The translations under genes were made by a program, and so were the position numbers. A stretch of 64,000 nt of DNA, taken from contig SHVE01000001.1 in NCBI GenBank assembly GCA_009694365.1, positions 1 through 64,000 on the forward strand, written 5' to 3'. Under the pieces are notes generated by a model that worked only from the letters and a program-made list of their open reading frames with translations, did not search any database and had not been told where the DNA came from. Of the stretch, positions 50,609 through 58,410 are shown piece after piece. This DNA is from Thermoleophilia bacterium. GTDB lineage: Bacteria > Actinomycetota > Thermoleophilia > Miltoncostaeales > Miltoncostaeaceae. Numbering within the stretch: position 1 is the first letter of the stretch; each line of letters opens with the position of its first letter.

Positions 50609-51711
50609 GTACCACCACTCCGGCCCACCACCGCGACGTGATCGAGCGCCTCGATTCCGGGGTACGTCTCACCGATGACGACGCCCGCGTCCTTATCGAG
50701 TCGCGCGACATCGTGGCGGTGGCCGCTGCCGCGCGCCGTGCTCGCGACCGGGTGACCGACCCCGACGAGGTCACATTCATCATCGATCGCAACGTCAACT
50801 ACACCAACTTCTGTGTGACCGACTGTGACTTCTGCGCCTTCTATCGCCGGCCCCGCGATCCCGGCGGGTACGTCCTCAGTAAGCCCGTGATGTTCCGGAA
50901 GATCGAGGAGACCCTCGACCTCGGGGGAACGGCGCTCTTGCTGCAGGGTGGCCACCACCCCAACCTGCGCATCGAGTGGTACGAGGATCTGTTCACCGAC
51001 ATCAAGTGCCGGTATCCCATCCACCTGCACGCGCTTTCCCCCAGCGAGTTGCTTCACATCGGCAGCTGCTCACGTATCCCGCTGGACGAAGTGCTCGACC
51101 GGCTCATCGCGGCGGGGCTCGACTCGGTACCCGGTGGTGGCGCGGAGATCTTGGTGGACCGTGTGCGTGACGTCATCGCACCGCGCAAGACCACCACGGC
51201 CGAATGGCTCGGAGTCATGCGCGAGGCACACCTGAGGGGCCTCTCCACCTCCGCCACGATGATGTACGGCACGGTGGACTCGGTGGCCGATCGCATTGAG
51301 CACCTGCGCGTGTTACGCGACCTCCAGGATGAGACCGGCGGATTCCGCGCCTTCGTGTGCTGGTCGTACCAGTCGGGCGGCGGCTCGGCGCGCGGGGACG
51401 ACCACCTGCACACCACTGCCGCCGACTACCTCATGATGGCGGCGGTGTCACGCCTCTACCTCGACAACATCACCCACATGCAGTCGTCGTGGGTCACCCA
51501 GGGGCTGCGCGTGGGTCAGCTGGCGCTCGAGGCCGGCTGCGACGACATGGGGTCCACCATGATCGAGGAGAACGTGGTGCGGGCGGCCGGAACCGCCTTC
51601 ACGCTCGACACGCCCCGCATGGTCGCGGCGATCGAGGCCACGGGCCGCCGTGCCGTGCAGCGCGACACGCTGTACCGGGTGGTCCGGCGATTCCCGGCGG
51701 GTGCTGTGTGA
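50605..51711 (+). CDS. mqnC: cyclic dehypoxanthine futalosine synthase (radical SAM)
   Basis: The 368-residue enzyme has the radical SAM Cys triad at Cys70, Cys74 and Cys77 (NFCVTDCDFCAFY), LLQGGHHPNLRIEWYEDL, HALSPSELLHI and PGGGAEILVDRVRD, the family-specific motifs of MqnC. It closes the naphthoate ring by making cyclic dehypoxanthine futalosine. It starts in an ATGA overlap with mqnA. MqnB, MqnE and MqnD are not visible in the window. Confidence 0.95.
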   Translation: MSTTTPAHHRDVIERLDSGVRLTDDDARVLIESRDIVAVAAAARRARDRVTDPDEVTFIIDRNVNYTNFCVTDCDFCAFYRRPRDPGGYVLSKPVMFRKIEETLDLGGTALLLQGGHHPNLRIEWYEDLFTDIKCRYPIHLHALSPSELLHIGSCSRIPLDEVLDRLIAAGLDSVPGGGAEILVDRVRDVIAPRKTTTAEWLGVMREAHLRGLSTSATMMYGTVDSVADRIEHLRVLRDLQDETGGFRAFVCWSYQSGGGSARGDDHLHTTAADYLMMAAVSRLYLDNITHMQSSWVTQGLRVGQLALEAGCDDMGSTMIEENVVRAAGTAFTLDTPRMVAAIEATGRRAVQRDTLYRVVRRFPAGAV

Positions 51712-51806
51712 GCGTGCCGTCCCCGGGTGCCCGCCGCCCCATGATCGCCGCGGTCGCGACCCTGCTCGGCGACGGCCTCGTGGTGCTGTTCGTCGTCGCG
51801 ATGTAG
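51708..51806 (+). CDS. possible 32-residue single-helix membrane peptide
   Basis: GTG at 51708 is the last sense codon of mqnC (GTGTGA), so ribosomes could restart there. The frame encodes MSVPSPGARRPMIAAVATLL, then GDGLVVLFVVAM, a basic N-terminus and one hydrophobic helix, with G/C third positions. It ends just before the convergent rhodanese gene. Too short for a family match; it could be chance. Confidence 0.35.
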   Translation: MSVPSPGARRPMIAAVATLLGDGLVVLFVVAM

Positions 51807-51846
51807 AGGGCAACGGGCGGATCACGCCACCGACAGGGCCGGTCGG

Positions 51847-52164
51847 TTAGGCCGAACCCTCGACCGGTAGTCCGCTCTGGTGCCACGCGGTGATGCCGCC
51901 CTCGAGGTTGACGAGGCCCCTGAAGCCCTCGTTCTCTTCCAAGTAGAGGCACACGGTCTCGGATCGCCCGCCCGAGTGGCAACTGACGATGACGGTGCGC
52001 TCGCGGGGAACCTCCGCCAGCCGGGAGAGCAACTCGCTCATGGGGATGAGGGTGGCACCGGGGATGCGGGTCTGCGCCGTCTCCTCGGGCTCGCGCACGT
52101 CGATGATGATTGCGGTGCCCGCCCTTGCTGCGGCGTCGGCTTGCGTCGGAGTCATGAGTTCCAT
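51847..52164 (-). CDS. single-domain rhodanese-like sulfurtransferase
   Basis: The 105-residue protein is one rhodanese domain: IIIDVREPEETAQTRIPGA at the start, the catalytic Cys loop VSCHSGGRSETVC and the ending NLEGGITAWHQSGLPV. The CHSGGRS loop is of active sulfurtransferases like GlpE. It is 9 bases after the end of lipA on the same strand; a role in sulfur delivery to lipoyl or Fe-S enzymes is possible but is inferred from position alone. Confidence 0.9.
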   Translation of the reverse strand: MELMTPTQADAAARAGTAIIIDVREPEETAQTRIPGATLIPMSELLSRLAEVPRERTVIVSCHSGGRSETVCLYLEENEGFRGLVNLEGGITAWHQSGLPVEGSA

Positions 52165-52173
52165 GGCGTGAGG

Positions 52174-53385
52174 CTAGATGACGCCCGCGCCGACTTCGTC
52201 GGCAACCCGGTCGGCCTCAAACGACGATCGCACGAGCGGGCCAGCCTCGACATGCGTGAGCCCCAGCGACCGCCCGAGCAGCGTGAGTGCCGGATACTCG
52301 GCCGGCGCGTAGAACCGTGCCACCGGGAGGTGCCGGGGGCCACCGGGGCTGAGGTACTGGCCCACCGTCACTACATCCGTGCCCGTGGCGGCGAGGTCGG
52401 CGAACACCGTGGCGATCTCGGGCAGGGTCTCACCGAGCCCCACCATGATTCCGCTCTTGGTGGGCAGGCCCGCCGCGGCCGACCGCGTCAGCAGTTCGAG
52501 CGTGCGCTCGTACTGGGCGCCGGGTCGCACCTGCCGGTAGAGCCGCGGCACCGTCTCGGTGTTGTGGTTGAGCACGTCGGGCCCAGCGTCGATGACCTGA
52601 CTCAGGGCGTCCCAGTTGCCGCGGAAGTCGGGGATGAGCACCTCCACCCGGGTCCCCGGAACCCGTTCGCGGAGAGCCGCGATGACGGCCGCGAAGTGCC
52701 CGGCGCCACCGTCGGGCCGGTCGTCGCGCGCCACGGCGGTCACCACCACGTAGCGCAGGCCCATGGCGGCCACGGCATCGGCAAGGCGACCGGGCTCCGC
52801 CGGATCGGGCGGCAGCATGGGCTTCCCTGTTGCCACGTCGCAGAAGCGGCAGCCACGCGTACAGGTGTCGCCGGAGATCATGAAGGTGGCCGTGCCACGG
52901 GTCCAGCAGCGCTGGATGTTGGGGCACGAGGCCTCCTCGCAGACGGTCACCAGGCTCTCCTGGCGCATGAGCGATTTCAGGTGAACGTAGCCCGGCCCGA
53001 ACGACCCCTTCTCCACGACCCAGCGCGGCAGGCGACCGCCGTCCACTAGTTGGCGCAACTCATCCGGCGCCACATCGACCACGTCGAGCGCGTCCACGGG
53101 CCCGGGTCCCACGAGAACGTCGCCAACCACCACATCGGGCACGGCACCACGGTCGTGGGCGGCGCGTACGCGGGCTAAGAGGTCGTCAGTCGGGGGAGTG
53201 TCCACGCGGAACGCCCGCTGCCCGGTCACCGGGAGCGCGCCCGGGGGCATCCCGTACTCGGAGCTGTCCACATCGAACGCCCGGTGCCCCACCACCACGG
53301 CGCCTCCGTCATCGCCGTCGACGGGTGGGCTGTCCACGCGGAACGGCCGCTGCCCCACCACCGTCTCCTCGGTATCCCCACTCAC
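52174..53385 (-). CDS. lipA: lipoyl synthase with repeat-bearing N-terminal extension
   Basis: The 403-residue protein contains a complete LipA core from about residue 120: auxiliary cluster Cys in CEEASCPNIQRCW, radical SAM triad in CTRGCRFCDV, VTAVARDDRPDGGAGHFAAV, NTETVPRLYRQVRP and the C-terminal RSSF (VRSSFEADRV) that binds the auxiliary cluster. LipA is normally about 300 residues. The extra N-terminus has three copies of a V-[VT]-G-[QH]-R-x-F-x-VD decamer at residues 9-18, 31-40 and 53-62, exactly 22 residues apart, then an Asp/Val-rich stretch. The role of the extension is unknown. No lipB or gcvH is in the window. Confidence 0.94.
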   Translation of the reverse strand: MSGDTEETVVGQRPFRVDSPPVDGDDGGAVVVGHRAFDVDSSEYGMPPGALPVTGQRAFRVDTPPTDDLLARVRAAHDRGAVPDVVVGDVLVGPGPVDALDVVDVAPDELRQLVDGGRLPRWVVEKGSFGPGYVHLKSLMRQESLVTVCEEASCPNIQRCWTRGTATFMISGDTCTRGCRFCDVATGKPMLPPDPAEPGRLADAVAAMGLRYVVVTAVARDDRPDGGAGHFAAVIAALRERVPGTRVEVLIPDFRGNWDALSQVIDAGPDVLNHNTETVPRLYRQVRPGAQYERTLELLTRSAAAGLPTKSGIMVGLGETLPEIATVFADLAATGTDVVTVGQYLSPGGPRHLPVARFYAPAEYPALTLLGRSLGLTHVEAGPLVRSSFEADRVADEVGAGVI

Positions 53386-53444
53386 GCCCCTGAGGCTAGC
53401 CCAGCCCGCGATGTCCGGGCGGGCATCGGGTAGCGTGCCCGCCC

Positions 53445-53996
53445 ATGGTCCTGTCCGATCGAACGATCCGCGAGGAGATCGCCGCCGGGCGCCTCGTCAT
53501 CGACCCGTTCGACGACGCGCTCGTCCAGCCCTCGTCAATCGACTTGCGCGTGTCCGGGGATTTCCGGGTGTTTCGCAATCACACTCAAGAGGTCATCGAC
53601 CCGCGCGAGCCCGACGGCAACCTCACCGAACTGGTCACGGTCACCGACGAGCAGCCCTTCGTGCTGCACCCCGGCGAGTTCGTGCTCGGGTCCACTCTGG
53701 AGCGGGTGGGGATCCCCGACAATCTGGTGGCCCGGCTGGAGGGCAAGTCGAGCCTCGGTCGCCTAGGTCTGCTCATTCACTCGACGGCGGGCTACATCGA
53801 CCCGGGCTTCGAGGGCACCATCACCCTCGAGTTCTCGAACGTGGCGACCCTTCCCATTCTCATCCGCCCGGGCATGCGTATCGGGCAGATTTCGTTCCTC
53901 CAGATGACCACCCCGGTGGATACACCGTACCGTGGCAAGTATCAGGGGCAGGCCGGTCCGACCTCGAGCCGCTCGCACCGCGACTTCGCGCCCTAG
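53445..53996 (+). CDS. dcd: dCTP deaminase
   Basis: The 183-residue enzyme shows the Dcd start [49 protein letters not shown] as two parts [10 protein letters not shown] and [13 protein letters not shown], and the C-terminal [20 protein letters not shown] and [11 protein letters not shown] are the catalytic motifs of Dcd. Some members also hydrolyse dUTP (bifunctional dCTP deaminase/dUTPase); this sequence does not decide which. Its TAG stop is shared at CTAG with the convergent membrane-protein gene. Confidence 0.94.
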   Translation: MVLSDRTIREEIAAGRLVIDPFDDALVQPSSIDLRVSGDFRVFRNHTQEVIDPREPDGNLTELVTVTDEQPFVLHPGEFVLGSTLERVGIPDNLVARLEGKSSLGRLGLLIHSTAGYIDPGFEGTITLEFSNVATLPILIRPGMRIGQISFLQMTTPVDTPYRGKYQGQAGPTSSRSHRDFAP

Positions 53997-54373
53997 TACC
54001 GCCGTCGGATCCGGCGACCGCCGTAACGCCGATCGGCGGTGAGCCCGCCGACGATGGCGGCGAGCAACGACACCGCCGCGATCAGGAGTGACACGCGGTC
54101 GGTGCCCGGGGCGAACTCGGGCTCGGTGGGTCCACCCGCCGCGTTGACCACGACGAGGACCAGGTCGATGACGGCCCAGAGCAGCCAGCCCGTCACCCAT
54201 GCTGCGGTCGCGTTGAACACCCGGTGGTCGAGAGTGCGCACCCCTGCGAGAAATCCCACGATGATGAACGCCACGATGATGATGAGCGCGTGCATCCACA
54301 GGGTCGCACCGGCCGATGCCGCGAGGGCGATCGTGCCGACCAAACCACCCCACCCCACGGCCATGGGCTCCAA
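53993..54373 (-). CDS. small four-helix membrane protein of unknown function
   Basis: The 126-residue product has about four hydrophobic helices ([73 protein letters not shown]) and an Arg/Tyr-rich C-terminus ([12 protein letters not shown]). No family recognised. The basic tail would be cytoplasmic. It is convergent with dcd and divergent from tatA, with a promoter region of about 100 bases between. Confidence 0.7.
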   Translation of the reverse strand: MEPMAVGWGGLVGTIALAASAGATLWMHALIIIVAFIIVGFLAGVRTLDHRVFNATAAWVTGWLLWAVIDLVLVVVNAAGGPTEPEFAPGTDRVSLLIAAVSLLAAIVGGLTADRRYGGRRIRRRY

Positions 54374-54475
54374 CTTTATGTCACCACCCCCTCACCAATC
54401 GCCTCCGGACAGACCCATGCTAACGTCGAACCGATCGGTTGCCCCTCCGGGGACCGCACGACGACGAGGTTTCCC

Positions 54476-54706
54476 ATGCCCTTCGGCATTGGCCCGCTCG
54501 AACTCATCATCATCTTGGCCATCATCCTGCTGGCCTTCGGTGCCAAGCGCCTGCCCGAGATCGGCAGGAGTCTCGGTGGCGGCATGCGTGAGTTCAAGAA
54601 GGGCGTGATGGGCGAGAAGTCCGACCCGGACGAGCAGGTGACGGCCTCCGTGGCATCCGACCCGGCGCTGCCCGCCAAGACCGACGAGACGACCCCCGCC
54701 GCCTAG
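54476..54706 (+). CDS. tatA: Tat translocase subunit TatA/TatE
   Basis: The start is ATG at 54476 with GAGG nine bases upstream; the frame is open earlier but Arg-rich. The 76-residue protein has the short membrane helix (ELIIILAIILLAFGAKRLPE), the FGxxKLPE-type hinge as FGAKRLPEIGRSLGGGMREF and an acidic C-terminal tail. It forms the pore of the twin-arginine export system used, for example, by Rieske proteins. TatB/TatC are not adjacent. Confidence 0.94.
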   Translation: MPFGIGPLELIIILAIILLAFGAKRLPEIGRSLGGGMREFKKGVMGEKSDPDEQVTASVASDPALPAKTDETTPAA

Positions 54707-54779
54707 CGCGACCGGGTCCGCTCTCCTCCGGGCGGCTTGGATCGTCCCGGTCCTCGCTCCGCCCATCCGTGGCGGCGAG

Positions 54780-56057
54780 GTGCTCATACGCGACGGCGTC
54801 ATCGTCGCCGTCGGTTCGCCGCTGCCACCGGAGCAGGTGGTGGGCGTGCGGGTCATCGACCTCGGCGACCTCATCCTCTCACCCGGGTTCGTCGACGCCC
54901 ACTGCCACCTGGAGTGGGGCCTCATGGACGGCCTCGTCCCCGACGCCCCGTTCGGCGACTGGTTCGGGAGCTTCGTGCATCGGACCCTGCGGGTGACCCC
55001 GCGGGTGCGGGAGCGATCGGCACGCTGGGCGGCCATGACCGCGCTCCGTAACGGCACCACCACGCTCGCCGACTCCGGGCCGTCCGGTTTCGGGGTGGCC
55101 GCGGTGGGGGCCACGGGCATCCGCGGAGTGGTGCACCTCGAGATCTTCGGGCGCGAGCGGGGCCGGGAGGCCCGTGAGAAGGTCAAGACGCACGCCGAGG
55201 CCGTTCTGGCGGCCCGCGACATCGCCGGGCACCGCGTGGAGGTGGGCGTGTCGCCCCACGCGCCCTACACCGTGGGCCCGCACCTGTGGTACGCCGTGCT
55301 CGAGAACGACGTGCTCGGCGACGCCGCCCTCGCGACCCACATCGCCGAGTCGCCCGACGAGGTGCAACTGCTCGACCAGCAGACTGGTCGTCTGGTGGAC
55401 GCCATCCGCTCTCTTGAACGCGTGCCCGCGCGGTGGGATGGCGGCGGTCCAGGCGTGGTGTCGCGCCTCGCGGCGGCCGAGGTGCTGCGCGAGGGGCTGC
55501 TGGCCGCCCACTGCGTGCAGGTGAACCGTGAGGACGCGCTCATGCTCGCCCAGTTGGGCGTACGGATGGTCCACTGCCCCACGTCCAACGCGCGTCTGCT
55601 CTCGGGGGACTCCCCGATCGAACTCCTCACCGCGTGCGGTGTAACTGTGGGCCTCGGTACCGACAGCCCCGCGAGCGCCGGCGCCTTCGACATGGCCGCC
55701 GAGGCGCGGGCCGCGTATCAGGCTGCCCTCCGGCGTGGCGCGCGCCCGGGGGCCGCCGACATGCTGGCGATGGCCACCATCGGATCGGCGCGCGCGCTGG
55801 GCATCGACGACGACGTCGGGGCCATCACCCCCGGCCGCCGCGCCGACCTCATCGCCACCCGGGCCGGTCACGGAGTTGACGTGGCACTCGACCCCGTGGC
55901 CTCGGTGCTGGATGCCCGGTCCCGCGTGGTCGTCGCGTGGGTGGACGGTGAGGTGGTGCTCGACGGCGGGTTCCCCCGGCGTCTCGATCCCGAGGGAATC
56001 GAACGTGACGCCCGCGTGGCGCGAGATGAGATGGCGACACCACCCACCGAGCAGTGA
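54780..56057 (+). CDS. amidohydrolase, probable aminodeoxyfutalosine deaminase
   Basis: The 425-residue metal-dependent amidohydrolase has the HxH site (FVDAHCHLEW), HAPYTVGPHLW, AHCVQVNREDAL, the zinc-ligand His in VHCPTSNARLL and the catalytic Asp in LGTDSPASAG. Members include SsnA, guanine deaminase, MtaD and MqnX. Since a futalosine cluster is 3 kb away, the MqnX deamination of aminodeoxyfutalosine is the leading guess. The GTG at 54780 is the only usual start, but the frame continues upstream to 54642 with a typical family N-terminus (LLRAAWIVPVLAPPIRGGEV) and no ATG/GTG/TTG; the true start may be non-canonical. Confidence 0.85.
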   Translation: MLIRDGVIVAVGSPLPPEQVVGVRVIDLGDLILSPGFVDAHCHLEWGLMDGLVPDAPFGDWFGSFVHRTLRVTPRVRERSARWAAMTALRNGTTTLADSGPSGFGVAAVGATGIRGVVHLEIFGRERGREAREKVKTHAEAVLAARDIAGHRVEVGVSPHAPYTVGPHLWYAVLENDVLGDAALATHIAESPDEVQLLDQQTGRLVDAIRSLERVPARWDGGGPGVVSRLAAAEVLREGLLAAHCVQVNREDALMLAQLGVRMVHCPTSNARLLSGDSPIELLTACGVTVGLGTDSPASAGAFDMAAEARAAYQAALRRGARPGAADMLAMATIGSARALGIDDDVGAITPGRRADLIATRAGHGVDVALDPVASVLDARSRVVVAWVDGEVVLDGGFPRRLDPEGIERDARVARDEMATPPTEQ

Positions 56058-56081
56058 AGTCCCCTCTGGTAGCGTCGTCGC

Positions 56082-56723
56082 GTGCTTTTCGACGAGAAGC
56101 GGAACAAGATACTGGTGCGGGTCATCGCCATCATCGCGATCACCGCGTTCGCCGGCTTCGGCCTCGTTGCGGGCGGCCTCGCCATGGGTGATGGCTGCTC
56201 CGCGTCGCCCGTTGAGCAGGCCGTGGCGGACGCCGAGTCCGTCCTCGTCGATGCCCAGCACGCGGAGGACGCCGCCAGCAAGACCGTTCTGGCCGCGCCG
56301 GACCGCGCGGCGGCCGTGATGGATCTCATTGAGGCCAAGAAAGACATCGCTAAGGCGCAGGCCAATCTCGCGCAGGCCCGCGCGGCGCTCGACCCGAACG
56401 ACCCCGAAGCCATCACCGCCGCTCAGGCGGCAGTGACCGGGGATCCCGACGACTTCGACCTGGTGCTCAACCTCGCCACCATCGCCACCGGGCAGAACAA
56501 CCCCTCCGTCGTTCTACCGGCGCTGGCGGCCTACACGGCGAGGCACCCCGACGACGCGCAGGCCTTCGCCTACTGGGGCCAACTCGCCGAGCAGGCAGGC
56601 CAACTACAGCAAGCCATCCTCGCGTACCAGCGGTTCCTCGAACTGGCACCCGACGACACCATCGCGCCGGACATCCGCACCCACCTCAACGAGATGGTTG
56701 AGGCGCAGACGACCACCAACTGA
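56082..56723 (+). CDS. membrane-anchored TPR protein
   Basis: GTG at 56082, 213 residues. One helix (IAIIAITAFAGFGLVAGGLA) near the N-terminus, a helical region rich in Ala/Asp/Gln (residues about 45-110, coiled-coil-like), then two to three tetratricopeptide repeats including AYWGQLAEQAGQLQQAILAY and LELAPDD. TPR domains bind other proteins; the membrane anchor suggests a periplasmic assembly or protein-interaction role. The partner is unknown. Its last 8 codons are part of a 67-bp periodic repeat that continues downstream. Confidence 0.8.
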   Translation: MLFDEKRNKILVRVIAIIAITAFAGFGLVAGGLAMGDGCSASPVEQAVADAESVLVDAQHAEDAASKTVLAAPDRAAAVMDLIEAKKDIAKAQANLAQARAALDPNDPEAITAAQAAVTGDPDDFDLVLNLATIATGQNNPSVVLPALAAYTARHPDDAQAFAYWGQLAEQAGQLQQAILAYQRFLELAPDDTIAPDIRTHLNEMVEAQTTTN

Positions 56724-56870
56724 GGCCCCAGATCACCGAGACGTGCGGTGCCACGCCGTGCGTGTGCAGGCGTAGACGGCCACCACCTGAGGCCCCGGAC
56801 CACCCCTTGTCGGCGGCCTTGAGCCAGAGACCAACGGCGCAAACGACCACGAACTGACGCCCCGAACCAC
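56700..56870 (+). repeat. three imperfect copies with 67-bp period, the first spanning the TPR gene's stop
   Basis: The GGCG of each copy falls at 56702, 56769 and 56836. Each copy holds GGCG-A-ACG-CCAC-AC-TGA followed by GGCCCC- or CGCCCC-type bases and ACC, with about 30 of 38 positions matching between copies. The spacers differ. The last copy sits next to the tRNA-Lys gene, over its expected -35 region. The array looks like a triplicated gene end that has since diverged. Confidence 0.6.
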
Positions 56871-56897
56871 CACGGTGCCGCTGCTAGGCTCCCTCCG

Positions 56898-56970
56898 GGG
56901 CCGTTAGCTCAGCTGGTAGAGCAGGGGACTCTTAATCCCAAGGTCGAAGGTTCGATCCCTTCACGGCCCA
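56898..56970 (+). tRNA. tRNA-Lys(CTT)
   Basis: A 73-nt tRNA: acceptor GGGCCGT/ACGGCCC with discriminator A, D arm GCTCAGCTGGTAGAGC, anticodon loop CTCTTAA (anticodon CTT), T arm GAAGGTTCGATCCCTTC. The outermost pair of the anticodon stem (G-A) is mismatched. CCA is not encoded. Confidence 0.93.
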
Positions 56971-57551
56971 TGCCCACTTCCCCCGGCTCCGGTTTCGGAG
57001 TGATCTCGCCCATCGCCTCGTGCGGCGGTAATCCACTCGGCACGAACCGATTGGGCTGCGGTGCTTCGCCCCTCGTGGCCACTCGCCCAACATGCGGATG
57101 GGAATGCCCCCCCGGACGCACGGAGAGATGTTCGAGGCCGCAGGGTCTCGTGCACGCGGCTACGACGTGGCACCGGTGGTGAGTCCACGCCGTGTCCTCG
57201 CTACTGGTGGCGTCACAACGGGGGCCTCCATCGGAGGGTCTGTCAGGCGCATCTGCGTTGGTCTCGGCGCCGGACACGGTCATGGGGCATTTCGCACCCG
57301 ACCCTTCGCCCCGGAGCGAGTTGGCCTACCCACAGACGTTGTGAACGCTGCAGGGAGGGCGTCGGTCCGAGGCATGGGAGAGCCGCGGGCATCCACTGTG
57401 GAGGGTCGAACCGTGCGCTGGCGGACGCCACACGGTGAGGAACTCCTGTGTAACGAGTGACGCGAGAGAGGCATATTTACCCGGTCAGCGCGTATTTCCG
57501 CGCTGGTTACCCATCGTAATGGGATGAAATACGACCCGAGGGCAGCGGGAC
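56971..57551. other. long intergenic region, no gene recognised
   Basis: About 580 bases. The open frames here are shadows or Arg/Ser/Pro-rich noise; a minus-strand frame ending at 56909 is the usual tRNA shadow. It includes an 18-base sequence (57329-57346) repeated with one mismatch at 38308-38325, and two small hairpins just before the exported-protein gene. Confidence 0.5.
57486..57523 (+). promoter_or_regulatory. two adjacent hairpins in the leader of the RlpA-like gene
   Basis: CAGCGCG/CGCGCTG (57486-57492 and 57499-57505, 6-nt loop) is followed by CCCAT/ATGGG (57510-57514 and 57519-57523, 4-nt loop), about 30 bases before the start codon. Cell-wall hydrolase-type genes in actinobacteria are sometimes riboswitch-controlled; no known riboswitch consensus was recognised here. 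Confidence 0.3.
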
Positions 57552-58235
57552 ATGGCTATGGTGGCCGTCCGATTGACAACAGGGTCCGCGTGCGGACGGT
57601 GGCTCCGCAGGTGGTGCCGCTCTCCGCGTCGTGGTCAGATCACCGGCTTGATTCCGGTGGATGACCACCGGACTGACACCGCGACAGGGAGTAACCCCCT
57701 GCTGCAGCGCATCGCCATCGCCGCTGGAATCGCCGTCCTCCTCGGAGGGACGCTGATCGCTGGTGCAGCGATGGGGTCGATGCCCCGGGGAATACCCGGC
57801 CTCTACGTGTCGGCGTCACCCGGTGCCAAGGTGGGCATGGCAGTCACCCCGCAGAGCCCGAGGGGCCCGACGGCGACACCCCGGCGCAAACCCACCCGGG
57901 TGACGTTGTCCTCGGCGTACGACGCTTCGGCCGGTGGCAACGCCTGTTCGGGGTTTCCGCAGACGCGTAAGGGCGACCTGACGATGGCCACTGATCTGGT
58001 GCCCTGCGGCGCCAGGATTCGCATCTTCCTGATGGACGGCTCAAAGTCCGTCGTCGTCCAGCGCCGCGACTGGGGTCCGTTGAAGGGCGGGCGCCAGGTC
58101 GATTTGAACCTTGGCGCGGTGGTGGCACTCGGCTATTCGTCGCTGTACCAGTTTGGCGTTCGCCAGGTGCGGTGGGAGCCCGTCGCGGCCCCTCGGCGCT
58201 TACGCTCCGCCCGGTCGGCGAGCGCCGCCCGCTAA
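57552..58235 (+). CDS. exported protein with RlpA-like double-psi beta-barrel
   Basis: The 227-residue protein has a long basic N-terminal region, a hydrophobic helix at about 52-72 (IAIAAGIAVLLGGTLIAGAA) acting as signal or anchor, and a C-terminal domain like the DPBB of RlpA: SSAYDASAGGNACSGF, then LTMATDLVPCGARIRIFL, then VVQRRDWGPLKGGRQVDLNL with Asp-Trp-Gly-Pro where RlpA has Asp-Arg-Gly-Pro. RlpA proteins cleave or bind denuded glycan strands. The Arg-to-Trp change may alter activity. Start ATG 57552; ATG 57558 is also possible. Confidence 0.75.
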   Translation: MAMVAVRLTTGSACGRWLRRWCRSPRRGQITGLIPVDDHRTDTATGSNPLLQRIAIAAGIAVLLGGTLIAGAAMGSMPRGIPGLYVSASPGAKVGMAVTPQSPRGPTATPRRKPTRVTLSSAYDASAGGNACSGFPQTRKGDLTMATDLVPCGARIRIFLMDGSKSVVVQRRDWGPLKGGRQVDLNLGAVVALGYSSLYQFGVRQVRWEPVAAPRRLRSARSASAAR

Positions 58236-58410
58236 CCCCCAAGCTTGCAGCCCCCCGGAGGCAGGTGGCTGGCGGAGTGCATGAGTGTCTGTGGGCGGGA
58301 GTCTGGTGATGGCGGGTACCGGATGGCCCTCGGTCGGTGCCGGGCCTCATCGCTCCGCGACGATGAACGCATGCCGTTCCGTTGCCGGGTATACGACGAA
58401 CCGGTCCCGG

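Noticed and set aside
56909-57283. Minus-strand frame after tRNA-Lys
   Set aside because: Ends with the GIEPSTLGLRVPCSTS-type pattern typical of tRNA shadows; nothing else supports it.
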